A stretch of DNA of 22,139 bases, taken from NCBI GenBank assembly GCA_964627195.1, contig CAZVJU010000018.1:1-22139 (forward strand). The letters run 5' to 3'. The notes beneath the pieces are model-generated. The model was given only the letters and a program-made list of their open reading frames with translations. It made no database searches and was not told where the DNA came from. Origin of the DNA: CAZVJU01 sp964627195. GTDB taxonomy: Bacteria > Patescibacteriota > Microgenomatia > UBA8517. Numbering within the stretch: position 1 is the first letter of the stretch; every line of letters starts with the position of its first letter. Shown here piece by piece: positions 20,921 to 22,139 of the stretch. The position numbers were made by a program, and so were the translations under genes.

Positions 20921-21240
20921 TTTCAACTCACTATCTTGGTCACAAACTCCGAATATATTTTAAGGATAAAAGTTTTGTTGATTTTTTCTTTACTACTAAA
21001 CTTAAAAAACTTCGTTTTGCAATTCACTTGGAGAGAAGCCACTTAGACAAAAGTTTTTACAGAGTTGATAATACTCCGGATCCTAAATGGGGAAATATAA
21101 AAACTTTCCCCATGCATTTCCATAATGGGAAATACAATAAAGTTAAAGTTCCTCCATTTGAGGTAGTGAGTTTTAGTTTGGAGTCATTGTTTAGGAAATT
21201 TCTTATCTTTACTCGATCCAAAGTTATAGAGAAGAGTTGA
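20863..21240 (+). CDS. TumE-like (DUF6516) toxin candidate
   Basis: The 125-residue protein has HKLRIYFKDKSFVDFFFTTK, RFAIHLER and RVDNTPDPKWGNIKTFPMHFHNG. The last stretch matches the pattern of DUF6516/TumE toxin-family proteins (YRYDNxPH...FPHHKH), where a conserved Asp-Asn-x-Pro and a pair of His residues are the hallmark (here D69, N70, P72, H85, H87). It was identified by motif from memory. It starts inside the putative antitoxin gene, 58 nt before its end, which enforces coupled translation. No activity can be read from the sequence. A start further in was not evident. Confidence 0.6.
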   Translation: MEKFTRFARIAETEFSDVVISTHYLGHKLRIYFKDKSFVDFFFTTKLKKLRFAIHLERSHLDKSFYRVDNTPDPKWGNIKTFPMHFHNGKYNKVKVPPFEVVSFSLESLFRKFLIFTRSKVIEKS

Positions 21241-21269
21241 ATTCTAAGTTGAGGAAGCAAAAATTCTTG

Positions 21270-21293
21270 AGAAATAAAGCAAGAAGTATTTCT
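21270..21293 (+). terminator. Weak AT-rich hairpin after the TumE-like gene
   Basis: AGAAATA (21270-21276) pairs with TATTTCT (21287-21293), followed by TTTGG. The stem is weak and the T run short; a tentative terminator. Confidence 0.25.
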
Positions 21294-21363
21294 TTTGGAT
21301 AAAGCCCAAGATGTGAACTTATTTCACCCCTAAGGCGCATAAAAAACATAATTCTTAAGAGAG

Positions 21364-21372
21364 TGTTATTAT
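21364..21372 (+). promoter_or_regulatory. Possible extended -10 ahead of the secreted cysteine protein
   Basis: TGTTATTAT (TATTAT 21367-21372, 5 of 6). The start would be near 21379, leaving a leader of about 7 nt containing AGGA (21379-21382). Confidence 0.4.
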
Positions 21373-21385
21373 TAAACCAGGATCT

Positions 21386-21748
21386 ATGATACCGATTCGC
21401 ACATTACTTTTATTCTTTTTATTTGTTTTAATTTTCGTTTTTACTCCCTTTACAACTTACGCTCAAGATGGTGCTTCTTCTATTTGGTTTAGGTCTCTCG
21501 ATAATTGCAAGTTGGCTGGAGGGAAACCAATTGTGATGCCTGTAGGAGTAGTAGGAATCATGTTAAAAAACACTTTCCGCCCCCACTTTTATACAAATGT
21601 ACGTTGCTTTTGTGGGATTATCCCTCATCTTCCGTTCAAGACTCAGAATTGCCAGACAGATAAGTTAATTTCTTTAGTTATCGTAACGATAGTTATCGGA
21701 GCTTCCTTTATTATTCTCAGAAAGATAAGAAGAAAGAGAAAAGGATGA
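21386..21748 (+). CDS. Secreted, membrane-anchored protein with four cysteines, unknown
   Basis: The 120-residue protein has a clear signal peptide: MIPIRTLLLFFLFVLIFVF, then a likely cut after TTYA (about residue 26). The mature part has Cys41, Cys74, Cys76 and Cys89, then a C-terminal helix (about 94-111, LISLVIVTIVIGASFIIL) and a stop-transfer tail RKIRRKRKG. It would be held outside by its C-terminal anchor. Four cysteines fit a substrate of the DsbA/DsbB-like pair 2 kb upstream, by inference only. It was not recognised. Its stop codon begins copy 2 of the 64-bp repeat. Confidence 0.65.
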   Translation: MIPIRTLLLFFLFVLIFVFTPFTTYAQDGASSIWFRSLDNCKLAGGKPIVMPVGVVGIMLKNTFRPHFYTNVRCFCGIIPHLPFKTQNCQTDKLISLVIVTIVIGASFIILRKIRRKRKG

Positions 21749-21807
21749 ATTACTCCCTACAACAATCAACTGCTTTTTGGACTAAAGAGCCGAGTTTGGA
21801 GAAGACG
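21744..21807 (+). repeat. 64-bp direct repeat, copy 2
   Basis: Same sequence as 20521-20584 with 5 mismatches, 1223 bp downstream. After it, a GAAATTT word recurs as after copy 1, but the cassette promoter and toxin genes do not follow; a minus-strand PIN gene ends 6 nt beyond. Confidence 0.85.
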
Positions 21808-21812
21808 AAATT

Positions 21813-22139
21813 TTAATTACTTCTTAAGTGTTGTATAAACTCACCTGGAGTCATTATATTAATACCGCGCTCCTCCTTTAATTTATTCTTATTAAAGTGC
21901 TTTATATTGAAAGTTACTAGTATTTTTACTTTAGCTTCTAAAACCCCCCTAATTATATGAGCATCGTCTATATCTGATGTATACGTTTTATATTTTTTCT
22001 TAATGTCTGACAATGGTTCCTTGAGATTAACTTGAATGAAATGATTTTTAATATGTTTATTTAGCGCTGATTCCGAAATATTTAATTTCTTCGTTGATCT
22101 TAAGATTTCTTTTTTCGAAATTTTTGTAACAAATCGTTT
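21813..22139 (-). CDS. PIN-domain protein, 3' part (gene runs off the window)
   Basis: The frame is open on the minus strand through the last base, so the gene start lies beyond 22139 and the TTG at 22013 is internal. The visible 108 residues hold the C-terminal half of a PIN domain: YTSDIDDAHIIRGVLEAKVKILVTFNIKHF, with the Asp pair of the third and the Asn of the fourth metal site, and NIMTPGEFIQHL at the end. This arrangement (DIDDAHI, then ILVTFNIKHF, then a T-P-x-EF end) fits PIN-domain proteins of the COG2402/PIN_3 kind (a free-standing ribonuclease toxin group). An antitoxin, if any, would be outside the window. It converges on the secreted cysteine protein. Confidence 0.75.
   Translation of the reverse strand, partial: KRFVTKISKKEILRSTKKLNISESALNKHIKNHFIQVNLKEPLSDIKKKYKTYTSDIDDAHIIRGVLEAKVKILVTFNIKHFNKNKLKEERGINIMTPGEFIQHLRSN

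Noticed and set aside
1..22139. Alternative genetic code (UGA as glycine)
   Set aside because: TGA ends many genes cleanly, including ATGA overlaps.

Overview
The window looks like a contig piece from an uncultivated bacterium of the Candidate Phyla Radiation (Patescibacteria), most likely on the Microgenomates side. The grounds are indirect: AT-rich sequence, short and tightly packed genes with many ATGA stop/start overlaps, a CvpA-CAP fusion protein, an S23-type four-helix-bundle ORF, a minimal DsbA/DsbB pair, several small toxin-antitoxin cassettes and many ORFs without recognisable relatives. TGA is used freely as a stop, so the UGA-glycine code of Gracilibacteria/Absconditabacteria is excluded. 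No rRNA, tRNA or CRISPR array was found.

Layout. 1-2250 (+): 3' part of an ATP-dependent DNA ligase, a metallophosphoesterase whose last conserved block is thrown out of frame by a T run, and an unknown two-part protein. 2305-6509 (+): a Phd-type antitoxin/PIN toxin cassette with its own promoter and a TGTACA palindrome, followed by a P2A-type Ca2+ ATPase and a CaCA cation antiporter. 6531-9390 (+): hairpins, an EndoQ-like PHP endonuclease ending in a sliding-clamp motif, then a STAND-like ATPase fused to an OmpR-type winged helix behind a good promoter and three 9-bp repeats. 9376-12395 (-): two unknown proteins of 746 and 201 residues in separate transcription units; these are the least explained genes here.

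12556-14373: short GC-rich palindromes, some placed in frame inside a small zinc-ribbon ORF and one covering the ribosome binding site of pcm; a DUF4870-like membrane protein lies between. 14413-15120: a ribbon-helix-helix antitoxin and a PIN toxin broken by a 7-bp tandem duplication. 15158-18448 (+): pth, a small unknown protein, an S23 ORF inside an element with near-perfect 18-bp terminal inverted repeats, CvpA-CAP, an alkyltransferase-like protein (active-site Cys replaced by Trp) and a DUF457/YdjM-like membrane protein. 18466-19796 (+): DsbA-like and DsbB-like proteins, with a 10-N assembly gap of wrong length inside the first. 19789-22139: a histidine phosphatase and a small membrane protein diverging from a shared -10 palindrome, a TumE-like toxin/antitoxin pair, a secreted cysteine-containing protein, two copies of a 64-bp direct repeat, and a partial PIN protein.

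Themes: DNA repair (ligase, EndoQ, alkyltransferase-like protein) and protein repair (Pcm); cation export (pump plus exchanger); oxidative folding outside the membrane; and heavy turnover of small mobile or addictive modules. Several promoters place the predicted transcription start on or within a few bases of the start codon, suggesting that leaderless or near-leaderless mRNAs are common in this organism.
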